Source of the DNA: Orychophragmus violaceus
Lineage: Eukaryota > Streptophyta > Magnoliopsida > Brassicales > Brassicaceae
Direction of reading: 5' to 3'
Length of the DNA stretch: 64,000 nt
Assembly: GCA_030180135.1 (NCBI GenBank)
Contig: CM058231.1
Location: 34,413,034-34,477,033 of the forward strand
Part shown: piece after piece, positions 1-11,605 of the stretch
How the letters are laid out: each line of letters begins with the position of its first letter
Position numbering within the stretch: position 1 is the stretch's first letter
Made by a program: the position numbers and the translations under genes
Notes under the pieces: model-generated
Database searches by the model: none
What the model was told of the DNA's origin: nothing
The model's input: only the letters and a program-made list of their open reading frames with translations

Positions 1-18
1 ATCGTCCAAATCGTCCAG

Positions 19-294
19 TCAGAAGTCCTGGAAGCGTCCGGGTCGCTCAACTCGTCCATGGTGCTGGTCTGGACGACGTTGCTGGTAGTTCTGAGGACGT
101 GTGGCCTCTGGTCCGTGTGGACGCTCTCCTCGCCGAGGCTGAAAGGCGCCGGGCCGAGGTTGCTGATCTTCCGGCCGAGGCTGATTATCGCCGGGACGCT
201 CCAAACGGTCCAGTCGGGCTCCAATCGTCTGGATAGCAGCTAGGATCTGAGTGAGGTCAGTTGGAGCGCCTTGTTGGTTTTGTTCGTCTGCCAT
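19..294 (-). pseudogene. N-terminal gag fragment of the edge element
   Basis: The 91-codon frame starts with MADEQNQQGAPTDL, has a short leucine/isoleucine-rich helix (LTQILAAIQTIGARLDRLER, roughly residues 14-33) and then a Pro/Arg/Gln-rich low-complexity stretch. This is the usual look of a Ty3 gag N-terminus before the capsid domain. It ends at a TGA at 19-21 before any capsid or zinc knuckle, which suggests a premature stop or frameshift. The start is supported by lying downstream of a PBS and leader. No recognisable domain is present, so gag is inferred from context. Confidence 0.45.
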
Positions 295-1006
295 TACTCT
301 CTGCGCACTTAAAGAAACAGATCAAACGCACCAAAGAAGAGAAACAAGCAGAACAAAAAGGAAACGAACAAATGCAAACCAATCGGAAAGAGAACAAGGC
401 AATGAAATTTTTTTTTTTTGACTAATGAAGTGAAAGTAAACACTAAAACAAAACAAGAATGAAAAGCTCACTTAAATCAGATTAGTAACCAAGCAAACAT
501 ACCGCAATACTCAAAGCACAATCAAGACGAGCAAAGAACAAAAACAGCCGGTTTTCTCTTTTAAAATCCTATCAACCGAATTTTTTTTTTTTTTTTTTAA
601 ACTAAAGAACTATAAAAGGAAAGAGCTAAACCAGGATTTAATGAAAGAGACTAACCAAAATTAAACCAAGTTCAGATCAAATTAAACCGCAAAAAAATCA
701 AAGAACCCTAGCTCTCTCTCTAAACTCACGGCCGCAAATGATATCTCCTCCTAGCACTCTATTTCTAATCAGGTTCTCTTGAATTCTCAGCTTAAACCAA
801 TCACAACAGGAGCAAAACAAGTTCAACAATGTTCAACAACAACTTCTATCAATCCAAATTCAAATCCAGATTAAACAAATCACTAACAACCTAGCTTCTC
901 ACTATTTTTTTTTTATTTTTTCTCGGTTTTGAAAGGAAGGACAGCAAGCAAACAAGACTAAAACTGAGTAAAGGAGAGAGATAACCTGACTGGTCAGGAG
1001 CTTTTA

Positions 1007-1018
1007 GCTTTGATACCA
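1007..1018 (-). other. Primer binding site, initiator-Met type
   Basis: Read on minus this is TGGTATCAAAGC, which differs at one position from the common initiator-Met PBS TGGTATCAGAGC. It sits two bases inside the candidate LTR end, the same spacing as in the CRM-like element. Confidence 0.65.
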
Positions 1019-1020
1019 GA

Positions 1021-1931
1021 TGATGTGAGATGGTATGATGGTAGAGAGAGAGAGATGGGCCGAAAATGGAGTGAAGACATGAGTGATGATCGAATGGAAC
1101 GAGAAGCTGGCCGATGGCACTGTCTTCTCGTCAAGGGATGATCGGATGATGATTGTTGAACTACTGATCCGTAGGAACGTTGGAGATAACTGAGGCAGGA
1201 AGCAAAAGCCAAGAGATCCGCTCGTCTAAGGGGCAGCCACACGAAGAGAGAGAGATCGATAAAGCCTTTAGGGTTTCTTTTTCTTGGTTTAAACTTGCTT
1301 AATGTTTCATAAAACCAAAAGAGTGTTTAAGTAATACAAATGGAAACAAATGGGCCAAAAGAAACATAGGCCATCGAAAATTACAAAAAAAAGAGAAATA
1401 AGACTTAAAAACGAAAAAGGAAAGTCTTGGTCGAAAATAGATAAGAGGCCGGTCTGTCTCTCTAATGAATGGGCCTCGGATCACCTCGTTAAAAACCTTG
1501 TGAAGAAAACCTATTTGGGACAAAACTTCACAAGGGAAAAAGAGTATGATCTTTATCCCAGAGGCAGACCGGTCAAAGAATCATCTGGCTCGATGCAGAA
1601 GATCATGGTCGATCCGTGCGTCCGGAGTATGGGCCAGGGCGTGGTCTGCTCAAATGGGCCATCAGCTTCGGTATGGATCATCCTCCGGGCCAACTGGTTC
1701 AGGACAGGTTGTCCTTGGTCGAGATGGCCTAGCTGGGTCGTGATGTCTTCTAGGCTTGTCCTCGAGATCAACTGCTCCATGGCATTGTTGAATTCGGCCT
1801 GTATCTGTCGATGTCCCGAACGCGTCCTTGGTACATCTCGCATGGTCGGAAACAAGTCGGTCAGCTTCTTGGTAGAGCCTGGTCCTTCTTGTTTGTCCAA
1901 CTCAGTGTCGGCCAAGCTGATGTCCTCATCA
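1021..1931 (-). repeat. Candidate LTR of the edge element
   Basis: Read on minus the segment begins TGATGAGGACATCA and ends in CA right next to the PBS. It contains a perfect 10-bp stem (1496-1505 with 1526-1535) and the conserved plant LTR module with TTTTTCCC and TTTTTAACGAGG. The first 126 or so codons from its start stay open (to 1553) but match no family I know. No second copy is available in the window, so the borders are inferred. Confidence 0.55.
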
Positions 1932-2053
1932 CTCTCTCTCCCATTGAACCAATACCATTTTGGTTCTCTTTCCATTGAACTATGACCAACAGCGATCCAC
2001 AATTCTGACAGGCTTACTGATCACAGACATGTTACAGTTAACATCTGGCAGTG
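1932..2053 (-). pseudogene. Tekay/Del-type element, integrase C-terminal tail with chromodomain-like remnant
   Basis: On minus this piece reads, with stops, through a segment containing KPVRIVDR and then TKMVLVQW. That is the IVDR...K-V-W pattern at the start of the integrase-tail chromodomain of Tekay/Del Ty3 elements. It continues the frame of 7396-7509 once the CRM-like element and one CAGTG copy are left out. It is decayed (at least one TAG) and is cut at 1931 by the edge element. Confidence 0.6.
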
Positions 2054-2410
2054 TGATAGAGAAGCGGAAGCTTGAGAGTTAAGTAATCGATCAATCTCAG
2101 AGAGAGTTCGATCGACGTATGAACTTGCTAAGAAGATGCTCTCTTCTCACGAGTTCAATGAATTTAGAGTTCTCCTCTAATGCTGAAAAGCTTTCAATTG
2201 TATTATCAAAACTAATTCTGAATGTTGATTACAAACCCTAATCCTATTTAACGTGAAACACCAGCTAACTAACAAATCTAGATAAGATACGCGAGAGATT
2301 CATAGTGATCTCTTTTAATCGAAAACCAACAAATAGAATAGTAAACCGAAAGAGTTAAACCGATAATGACAACTAACACTAAACCGATGTATGAATGAGC
2401 CGCTACATCA
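2054..2410 (-). repeat. 3' LTR of the CRM-like element
   Basis: 357 bp, nearly identical to 7039-7395. On minus its first three bases, TGA (2408-2410), are also the stop codon of the pol frame. The polypurine run CCGGAGGGACC sits just inside it (2411-2421). Confidence 0.95.
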
Positions 2411-5400
2411 GGTCCCTCCGGGTGAAGAAGGGTTCGTCCTCGAATCCAAAGGGTCGTTATCGCCATGAAACGGAGTAAGATGCTTGACGTTGAAGACATC
2501 CGACGTTCGTATATGAGAAGGTAGGGCGACACGGTATGCATTCGGGTTTATTCTCTCCACGATAGGAACCGGGCCAATCTTCTTGGTCTTGAGTTTGTTG
2601 TATTCCCGTAATGGAAGCCTCTCCTTAGTTAAGTAAACCCATACCAAGTCGCCGGGTTCAAATAACACCTCCCGCCTTTTAACATCAGCCGCCTGCTTGT
2701 ACTTAGCGACTGAGGTTTCCAGGTTCAGCTTTGCACGTGCATGAACTTGTTTCAGGTTAGTGACAAAGTCCACAGCCTCCCCATGGAAACGAGTTTGATC
2801 CGGTGCGTTGGCAAGGTCTGCTGGTGCCCGAGGTATCAAACCATAGATGACTTGAAACGGTGAGTATCCGACGCTTCGATTAAGGGCGTGGTTATGCGCG
2901 AACTCAGCTTGTCCCAGCTTGGTGTCCCAAGACTTTATGTTGTCTCCGACCAGGCAACGAAGTAAATTCCCAAGAGATCTGTTTGTTACCTCGGATTATC
3001 CGTCGGATTGTGGATGATATGCCGAACTCATGTCGAGCGATGTACCTAACAATCTCCATAACGAGCGCCAGAAATGGCTGAGGAAACGAGTGTCTCGATC
3101 CGACACGATCGACGACGGAAGCCCATGGAGCCGATATACCTCACGAAAGAACAATAATGCCACGTTTAGTGCATCCGTGGTCTTCTTGCACGCTATGAAG
3201 TGCACCATCTTTGAGAAACGATCGACGACCACAAAGATAGAATCATAACCTCGCTGAGTACGCGGCAGACCCAAAACAAAATCCATACTCAAGTCCGTCC
3301 AAGGCTGCGTAGGGATCGGTAAAGGTAGATACAATCCTGCATTTGTAGATTTACCTTTGCTTTGTTGGCATACCCGGCATCGTTCTACGAAGCGGGTGAC
3401 GGCGCGCCTTAAAGTCGGCCAGAAGTAAGATGAAGCCACCAAATGAATCGTCCGGTCTCGGCCTATATGGCCCTCCTTATGCAGGTCGTTAATTAACTGG
3501 AGTCGGAGGCTGCAATCTGGAATGCAAATGCAAAGACCACGAAAAAGAAAACCATCCTGAACTGTATAGTCACGAGATGTTCCAGCTACTGCCTCCGTGT
3601 AAATCCTCGAAAAGAAGGCGTCCGTGACATAAAGTTCCGGCAGTACCTCGAAACCCGAAATAGTAACATGCATAGTCGACATCAGTGTGTGACGTCTACT
3701 CAGAGCATCCGCGACGCGGTTCGTCTTACCGGACTGGTGACGAATCGAAAACTTGAACTGCTGGAGATATGATATCCAACCCGCATGTCGTGCAGAGACT
3801 TTAGCTTGGCTGTCCAAGTGTCTAAGAGCCTCGTGGTCTGTGAACAAAACGAATTCGCGGTGTACCAAATAATGTCTCCAGTGTTTGATTGCCTGAACAA
3901 TGGCGTAGAACTCGACATCGTATGTACTGTAATGTCCCCGAGCCCCTGCCAATTTCTCGCTAAAGAAAGCGATGGGTCGGCCTTTTTGGCTTAAAACAGC
4001 ACCGATGCCCAGCTTCGATGCATCACAATGTAGTTCGAACGTGTCTGTAAAATCAGGGAGCAAGAGAATCGGAGCCGTTGTGAGCTTGTGTTTGATCAGC
4101 TCAAAAGCAGCCGATGCCTCGTTTGTCCAGATCAGCTTACCTTCACGCATACAACTCGTCAACGGGGTCATGATTGTGCTGAAATTATCCACGAAACGTC
4201 TGTAAAATGAAGCAAGACCATGGAAACTACGGACCTCCGTAACTGTAGTCGGAGTCGGCCAGGAACGAATGGCGTCGACCTTCGACTGATCAACCGACAG
4301 TCCCTAATCCGAGACAATGTAGCCCAAAAATAAGACCTCCGAAACACCGAACTCACACTTATGCTTTGCCGCAAATAACTTCTCAGCTCGCAGGACCGAA
4401 AGTACCTGTCGCAAGTGGTCGGTGTGCGCTGCCACGGAAGGACTGAAAACCAGGATGTCGTCGAAATAGACAACAACGAAGCGTCCGATAAACTGTCGTA
4501 AGGCCTGATTCATAATCCTCATGAATGTACTAGGAGCGTTTGACAAACCAAACGGCATGACCAGCCACTCAAACAACCCTTCCCGCGTCTTAAAGGCTGT
4601 TTTCCATTCATCGCCTGGTTTAATGCGAATCTGATGGTATCCACTTTTCAAATCGATCTTTGAAAATACCTTCGCAGAACCAATCTGATCCAATAAGTCA
4701 TCCAGTGTAGGGATCGGAAATCGATAGCGGACAGTGATCTTATTGATTGCACGGCTATCCACACACATACGCCACGTACCATCCTTCTTTGGTATCAATA
4801 GTGCTAGTACCGACAAGGGCTCAAACTCTCTCGAATGTGGCCTTTCCGCAGTAAGTCCTCAACCTGACGACGCAGCTCCTCATGCTCATCCGGACTCATG
4901 CGATAGTGCGGTCTATTCGGAAGTGTTGACCCGGGTGTAAGGTCAATCTGATGCTGGATCGATCTAAGAGGTGGTAAACCGTGTGGCAAATCCACTGGAA
5001 AGACATCATCAAACTCCACAAGTAATGGACACAAGGAAGCAGCCGGAGCAGAAGAAAGTACACGACCACTAGGCACGGGAAACAACGCGATTGCCTGTCC
5101 CTCTTTGTGCAACACCGAGACAAATTTCGTATAAGAACAAAGCAGACCCTTGTTGTGATGTTGCAAGTGCTGACCCGTAGGAATCTCATCATTCGGGTTC
5201 GACGGAGGCGCCGGAAGTGCAGTGTCAGGGGACGGCAAGAGTAAAATTCTGTGTGTTTCCCAAATGAAACTGTAAGTATTCTGAAAACCATCATGAGTGA
5301 TTTTACGATCAAACTCCCAAGGTCGTCCCAACAACAAATGACCGATATCCATAGGAACAATGTCACAGTAAGTCCGGTCCTTATAATGTGGTCCAATTGA

Positions 5401-6996
5401 AAAAGGTACAAGCGCTCGTTGGTTAACACAGAGATTAACGTCCTCTGTCAACCACCCCAACGAGTATGGTGCCGGGTGAGCTTCCCGGACGAGGCCGAGC
5501 TTATCCACCGCATCCTCAGCTATGACGTTACGGCAACTACCTGAATCAATAACAAAACTGCAGACGCGACCACGTATCGTACATGTAGAACGAAAGATGT
5601 TGGTCCGCAGCCACTGAGCATCTTGACGTCGAGGAGTCAGACATGAACGTCGTACTACCAACATGTGACCCTTGTCACCCGCCGTTGGCAGGACCACCTC
5701 GTCATCCACCATTTCATCCTCCTCACGAGAATCATAAGCGATATGCTTATCCTTGCCCGAGTCGTCAATCATCAACCCACGGCTTTTGATATTCGGACAG
5801 GCAGACTGACGATGACCAGCCTCGCCACAACCGTAACATTTCAGAGCACTTGGTCTAAAAGCTCGACGCTGAGCCTGCTCGTCGACTGTTGCACTACCGC
5901 GGTGAGCCTGACCAGTGGCGTCAGAAACGCCATCCTTAGCTCCCGTCGTTGAGGTCTGCTCCTACTGACGACTGCGGTTGCTTGGTCCGGTCCAAGAGCT
6001 CGAACGTTGCTGCTGTTCAAAGGAGGCTGCTCGACGATGAGCTTCGGCAATTGTCGTAGGATCAAATTGAAGCAAAGCCACCTGGAGCTGCTGCTTAAGA
6101 CCGCCGATAAATCTGGCCACAAGTTGTGGTTCACTATCTCTTACTTCCGTGCGTGTTAATAGCAACGCAAATTCTTCTGCATACTCATCAACAGTTCTAG
6201 ATCCCTGCCTCAAATTCTGCAATTTAGTATAAGATGCACGTTCCAAATTATGAGGCAGAAATGTTGCACGAAGATGTTTCTTTAGCTTCTCCCAAGTAGT
6301 AATCGGTTCCTTGCCATTGCGATGACGAGTGGCCTTAACCTGCTTCCACCACGAGGCTGCATGACCTCGGAATTTCATCGCTATGAGAGGTACTCACTGA
6401 TCTTCCGGTACAGATTTAAAAGCCAATATCTCTTCGACCGATACCATCCAATCCAAAACTGTCTCACCACGAGGGCCACCGTTGAACTCAGGTATCTCAA
6501 CTTTGAAGCTCGACTACCATGATCTTGGGTTGCGATGCCAATGCTCTTGGTTACCATAATGATGAACACGAGGATCACCGTAGTCATCATACTGCTGTCC
6601 AACGTGCTGTTGCTCATAGCGTCGGTTATCACCGCGATGTGGAGCAAAACGTGGGTCCGGAAAATTGACTTGCGGCCGATGTCCATACTGCTCATCTGTA
6701 CGACCGTACAAATCACCCATACGACCTTGTTGTTGAGGTTGCCGACGATCATGCTGACCCATACCACCCTCCGCGAATGGGTTGAAGTCAACGTCAGAAT
6801 CTCGGCTTTCGAAAAGAGGGTTATGTCCCGCCAAGCGCTGCGCGAGAGTCTCACCCATCTCTTTCATCGAATTCTCCAACGATTGTTGCATCGTTTCCTG
6901 CATAGCTGTCAGGGCTTGACGCATCTCAGCCCAAGCATACGTGATTGGCTCACGTGGAGCTGTGTTCGAACTACCTGCTCTCGGCTTTGGAGGCAT
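2408..6996 (-). pseudogene. CRM-like gag-pol polyprotein gene with five stops and one frameshift
   Basis: Gag starts at 6996 (MPPKPRAGSS). The capsid region (6378 down to 5962) has the retrotransposon gag pattern FRGHAASWWKQ and FLPHNLE. A CX2CX4HX4C zinc knuckle lies at 5797-5838. The protease has VIDSGS near 5550. The RT (4816-4304) keeps the catalytic YFDD at 4457-4468. RNase H has HCDAS and YDVEFYA. The integrase has the HHCC finger (HKEGH ... CRVC) and the first two catalytic aspartates. Stops occur at 6514 (TAG), 6394 (TGA), 5962 (TAG), 4304 (TAG) and 2996 (TAA). A one-base loss near 4805-4816 shifts protease against RT. The pieces otherwise share one frame, so the ancestor had a single gag-pol ORF. 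This copy cannot make a full polyprotein. Confidence 0.9.
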
Positions 6997-7026
6997 GGCG
7001 CAGATTGTTGCCCAGAACGTTCCGTG

Positions 7027-7036
7027 TCTGATACCA
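7027..7036 (-). other. Primer binding site of the CRM-like element
   Basis: On minus TGGTATCAGA, complementary to the 3' end of initiator tRNA-Met, two bases from the LTR border at 7039. Confidence 0.85.
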
Positions 7037-7038
7037 AC

Positions 7039-7395
7039 TGATAGAGAAGCGGAAGCTTGAGAGTTAAGTAATCGATCAATCTCAGAGAGAGTTCGATCGA
7101 CGTATGAACTTGCTAAGAAGATGCTCTCTTCTCACGAGTTCAATGAATTTAGAGTTCTCCTCTAATGCTGAAAAGCTTTCAATTGTATTATCAAAACTAA
7201 GACTGAATGTTGATTACAAACCCTAATCCTATTTAACATGAAACACCAGCTAACTAACAAATCTAGATAAGATACGCGAGAGATTCATAGTGATCTCTTT
7301 TAATCGAAAACCAACAAATAGAATAGTAAACCGAAAGAGTTAAACCGATAATGATAACTAACACTAAACCGATGTATGAATGAGCCGCTACATCA
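7039..7395 (-). repeat. 5' LTR of the CRM-like element
   Basis: 357 bp with TG/CA ends, matching 2054-2410 except for four substitutions. It carries the element's presumed promoter, but I did not identify a certain TATA box. Confidence 0.95.
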
Positions 7396-7509
7396 CAGTG
7401 GGTCAAGGAAGATCAACTCCGGTTCACGAACAACTGTCCGCAAGAAAGACACATGAAACACATTTTGAAAATCAGACAACTCTTGTGGAGCTCTAACTTA
7501 TACGTCACT
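7396..7509 (-). pseudogene. Tekay/Del-type integrase C-terminal piece
   Basis: Trapped between the CRM-like and Athila insertions. On minus it carries ELSDFQNVFHVSFLR, the conserved element after the GPY/F module of Tekay/Del integrases (family form ELS..HNVFHVS.LR). It includes the CAGTG copy (7396-7400) and the TCACT copy (7505-7509). The reading frame resumes at 16586 once the Athila element and one TCACT are ignored. Confidence 0.8.
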
Positions 7510-8702
7510 TGATAGGTTCTAAGTTTTACCCTATTCTAAACTGCAAGTGCACAGTATCGTCAAAGTAGTATATAGGGTTATCGAATCCACATGGACACTA
7601 GGTCTCAATAGAATCAGAAACGTAGAGATTAATACTAGAAATCAAGCAAATGGTGAATGAATTAAAAGCAAGGCAAGAAAGTAAACAATAGCAAGTTGGT
7701 TGTGAAAGCAATAAACTAAAAGCGTCAAGCCTAGGGTATTCTCAGGAAATTAGACAAGCAGACAAGTTAATCAGTCAGGATCAAATTAAACTCAGTTCTA
7801 GAACTCAAATCACGGAAATAGAATTAACCAAATTTCTTTGCGAAAACTCTCTAAGTCTAAGTGCAGTAACCCAAATCTCTTTGCAATTACTAACAGATTA
7901 AACTAGCATTAAGTTCAAGTTCGATATGTTCACAATTAAACTAAACCAAATCTCTTTGCGAATAATTTAATTGCTCAACCTAAATAGTTCAGATTCTAAA
8001 ACACACTCTCGTGTCGAATTTAGCAACCTAAGATCTAGATTCTAATTGATCAGGTTAGAACTAGCATTAAGCACAATTTAGTTTGAAGAACATTCTAATC
8101 ATATGAATCCTTAACTGAATTAAACAAGTCTAGCAAGTCATCAAACCCTAATGAGAAACCCTAAACTTAACTATGGATCTACTCAGACATGATTGATGAA
8201 CACATAATCATGGAAATAATAGATTGCATATAAGAGAATAAAATATCAAAGGAGTTCGAAATCTTCTCCAAAATAAGTGAATACAGGAAATAAATCAGCC
8301 CCAAAAGCTCTAAAAATCTCTTAGCTCTAAGTATGAAAGCGTAAGTAAATTAAACACCAAAATCCTCTATATATAAGCCTAATCTCGGTTGGGGCTTCTG
8401 TGTAAATACTGGAACTATTCTGGGCCTCTTTGCAAATCTTCATAACTTGTTAAACCGACGCGTACGGCCCATCTCGCTAGTGTGTTGACCGATGAACAAG
8501 GTGTGTCGGTCGATGCTTGATCAATAAATCGGACAGTGAGTTAAGCTCTCGGCCAAAACGTCCCAAAAGTCCCAAAATGCTCTAAATATCTCCAATTAGC
8601 TCCAAACCTGATTAAACCTGTAAAAGACTCTAAACGAACACAAAAGACACTAAAAACACATCTATATCATGGTATAAAATGGGTAAAAACCATGATATAT
8701 CA
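7510..8702 (-). repeat. 3' LTR of the Athila-type element
   Basis: 1193 bp, about 99% like 15389-16585. On minus it opens with a terminal inverted stretch around TGATATATCATGG and a second CATGATATA close by. It contains one paired-box module (8482-8516). Confidence 0.93.
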
Positions 8703-10061
8703 ACTCCCCCACACTTAGCCTTTGCTTGCCCTCAAGCAAAACATAGAACTAAAATGCGGTGAAGAGGTTTGAAAACTCTTCAGAAACTCATTTTGTCGTA
8801 GAAGCAGCAACATTCAGATTCCCCTTAGTAATCCACATGAAAGAATCAATCCACAGATATCAAGACCAACATATACTTCCCCCACACTTAGCAACTGTCC
8901 TAAGTAAACGCCACAATCACATTCACGCATTCAAATTCTCCCTACTGACTTCTGCAAGTATTTAAGTGCGGTCTCACCTAAGGGGTATCGATCTAAAGGC
9001 ACATGGACTCTTACCTTGCCAGCTCTAGACCACCATACTATCTTTCTCTAATCCCTTTCTTCTCTTTCCCTTCCTTAACAACTGATTTTTCCCCACTGGG
9101 TATCATTTTTTTTTTATCAGTGTTCTTCTCGTTTTGGGGTGTACTTTGGACACATTCCATGGATCACATGAGAGAAAATAGTGTTTGCTACCATTCCCAT
9201 GACCACTTCGGAGTTACTAACTCATCCGCAGTTTATTATTATTATTTTTTTTATTTTATGGAAGGGGAGAAGAGAACTAGATAGGACATGTTTACAGGCT
9301 GTGTCAGAACCAACAAGGGAGTCCGACATAAAGTATACCAAGCCCTTAGGTGAGAAATCTAAGTCAGTATTAAATTGAAGTCAGTAAAAGATACTCTGAT
9401 ACCTGAAGCGATGTGGGTGTTCTCAGTAGGCTGATATGTGTCTGGGTTTTCTAATAGTCATAGATAATATGCAGCTTCATCCCAATGGTTACTTAAGTTC
9501 CTGCAAATGCTGCTAATCTTCTAAAAAAATCATTGTTTCCTACTTAAACAATTTTTGACTCAAAAAACAAATTTTTAAAATTTAACTGACTCTAAGAAAA
9601 CAAAAGAAAGTAATTAGTAGAACCTCCCCCACACTTAAGACACACTGTCCCCAGTAGTGTCAAGCAAGGGATTGGTTAAAAGAAAGAAAATAAAAATTTG
9701 TTAATGGAATGGTTAGTTCTCTCGGGTTCTTACCTCTGTCGCAGTCAGGCATCGATCGTTGCACTAGGTGCACCGACCGTTGCTGTGCGATTTCCGTTGT
9801 AACGATCGACACAATGGTGTGTCGATCGACGCACTGCGATTTCACGAACAGTCAGCAAGTTAGCAGGTTAATCCGTCGGTTTTTGTCAGTTTCGAATCCT
9901 GCAAGCTGAACACACTAGAAACAGAGTAAAACCCATGCAACAAATGTATCTAATCAAGCATAAACTATCCAAACATAGTAGCAAACTAATAAAAAGAGAA
10001 AGTGCAAGAATAAAAAGAAAAACAGAGTACATAACCGATAATCCAGAGATGACAGCTACGC
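8703..10061 (-). other. Athila 3' untranslated region with three polypurine tracts
   Basis: No gene is supported in this 1.36 kb. On minus the polypurine tract TAAGTGTGGGGGAG adjoins the 3' LTR (8704-8717) and is repeated almost exactly at 8877-8890 and 9624-9637. Two paired-box modules lie at 9749-9783 and 9799-9832. The rest is A/T-rich with short homopolymer runs. Confidence 0.75.
9749..9832. repeat. Two paired-palindrome modules (A and B) in the Athila 3' UTR
   Basis: Boxes start at 9749 and 9770, then at 9799 and 9819. Each is a 14-nt near-palindrome centred on CGATCG or CGACCG. The heptamer GCGATTT follows exactly 3 nt after each module (9787-9793 and 9836-9842). Confidence 0.85.
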
Positions 10062-11561
10062 TCACTCGCTATCATCAATCCCTCCATAGCGCTCAGTGTC
10101 ACTGACGTCCGTAGGAGAACGCTGTCTACGTCGTGAAGCAGGGACGGGCTGATGAACTGGTGGCTGTCTCCTGCAAGTGCAGCCACGCATCCACTCCCAA
10201 ACGGTCCTCCAGATCCCATCACTACGCTCTCTCCACTCAGCCTCGGACATATCTCCATAGGGAACTGACATCTCAGGATAAGGGCCAAGGTCAACCGGAG
10301 CAGCAGCAGGCGCAGGGGCAGCAGAAGTCGAAGCTCGTGTGGAAGGCTCTCCCAGCGGATGAGCCATAGTCGGAATCCCGCGCTGCTCAGTCTCTGGAGG
10401 CTGAAATCTCAGAGCCTCCAATGTATCAATCCGTGTCCACCTAGCAGCAGGAAGCTCTATACCACACATCCCAGTAGCCGGGTCCTGATAGGCCCAAATG
10501 CGCCCCTCCTTGAGCCAGGTAGCGCTCTGCAAATGAATGAAGTCTAGGAACTCCTGGGCTCTATCACGCTCCGTGCCATGTACAGGAATCCCGCAATGCA
10601 TAAAAATGGGAGTAAGCAAGCTCCCTACCGTCTCAGTACTAGCTCCATCAAAAGGCTTCGTCTGCAGATCACATAAATGTAAAGCAAAGACAGCTCCCAA
10701 GTTGAGACCCGTAGTAGGATCTCTCACGCCAGAACCTCTAAACTGATCTCTCAACCCCATAAACAGCATCTCCATCTCATACTTGCGCATCTTGTTGGCC
10801 TCAAACTTGCATAGCAAGCTCCAACACAAGATACGCGAGACATATCTCAGCACAGGATGCCTCATCATCTTCACCGGTGTGGTCCTGGAGTTGTATCGAC
10901 CGCTGCCAATACACTCCCAGAATGTGCGAGCCTCAACTGGATCCCACTCAAGTGCCATAGCAATGCGCCTCGGCTCAGTACTGAACCCGTAGATCCTGCA
11001 AAGATCAAGTAGAGGAATCCGATACCTGACTCCCCAACTTATGAAGGTAAAGATACCTCCTGTAGCACTCCTCCTATCGGGATCTGGGTAAACCACTCTG
11101 CAAGTGGCTAGCAGCTGTCTGACCAGCTCAGGATAGAGATCATAAGGGCGCATTGGCATTGTCCCTAGACCAATGCCTTTGCACACATCAAGTACCTGCT
11201 CATCAATCCCCAGACTCTTGCAGGTAGAGTAGTCAGCGAACTTGGTTGGCTTTATGGTCATCCCACACCAACCACTGTAGAGAAGTGAATCAAACTCATC
11301 CCACTGGTCAAGCAGTGGTCGCTCTGTGAAGTCTGCAGTCTTAAGGAACTAGCGAATGTCCCTTGGCCACTGTCTGGCTGTCGGGATCTCTGTAGCGTCT
11401 TCTCGGGGCCAAGGCAAAGCGACTGGCGGTCCATCTCTTACATATGGCTCGGGTGGCTGAGAGTGTCTGTGAAACCACTCTGGAGGTGGAATGTACTGTC
11501 TTGCGGCCGTTGATGCTGTTGCTTGCTTCTTGCGGGGCTGTCTACGAGATGCCATCTGCAA
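10062..11561 (-). pseudogene. ATHILA ORF-1 (env-like) gene with one internal stop
   Basis: The start is at 11561 or 11555 (MQMASRRQP). One frame runs 499 codons to 10062, broken by a TAG at 11349-11351. The main part (11261-10062) is recognisable as the Arabidopsis retrotransposon ORF-1 family, with GGIFTFISWGVRYRIPLLDL, FWECIGSGRYNSR and a Trp-rich C-terminus ending in a Cys/Arg-rich tail. Athila elements carry this ORF downstream of pol and it has been called env-like, but function is unproven. I see no clear signal peptide or membrane segment here. Reinitiation downstream of the TAG at 11261 is possible. Confidence 0.85.
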
Positions 11562-11605
11562 AAGAAATAAAATTCAAACAACATAAGTCTCGGAACCTCT
11601 CTGTG

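Larger units (their letters stand above)
1..1931 (-). mobile_element. Partial LTR retrotransposon (LTR, PBS, leader, gag start), cut by window edge
   Basis: A minus-strand LTR element enters from the left edge. In its reading direction I see a candidate LTR (1931 down to 1021), an initiator-Met-type primer binding site (1007-1018), a leader of about 700 nt rich in A and T runs, and a short gag-like reading frame (294 down to 19). The right end abuts the chromodomain region of the Tekay-like element, so it probably inserted there. The second LTR lies outside the window, so the target duplication cannot be tested. A Ty3 lineage is inferred from the LTR ends and PBS, which resemble those of the CRM-like element next to it. 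Confidence 0.6.
2054..7395 (-). mobile_element. Complete CRM-like Ty3 chromovirus, coding region decayed
   Basis: The element is 5342 bp with two 357-bp LTRs (2054-2410 and 7039-7395) that start TG, end CA and differ at four positions by eye. It is flanked by the 5-bp duplication CAGTG (2049-2053, 7396-7400). The internal order on minus is PBS, gag, zinc knuckle, protease, RT, RNase H and integrase in one frame. The RT and integrase wording and the C-terminal SRTNP motif are typical of the CRM branch of chromoviruses. I see no separate chromodomain. The target is the integrase gene of an older Tekay-like element. The LTR similarity implies a recent insertion. Confidence 0.93.

Noticed and set aside
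1350..1985. 211-codon plus-strand frame in the edge LTR
   Set aside because: Overlaps an LTR with strong minus-strand signals (PBS, conserved LTR module); no recognisable protein.
10133..10992. Plus-strand frames opposite the ATHILA ORF-1 gene
   Set aside because: Shadows of the minus-strand coding region with no domain of their own.
10062..11561. True viral envelope gene
   Set aside because: The ATHILA ORF-1 family is only called env-like; I see no signal peptide, fusion peptide or clear membrane anchor here.
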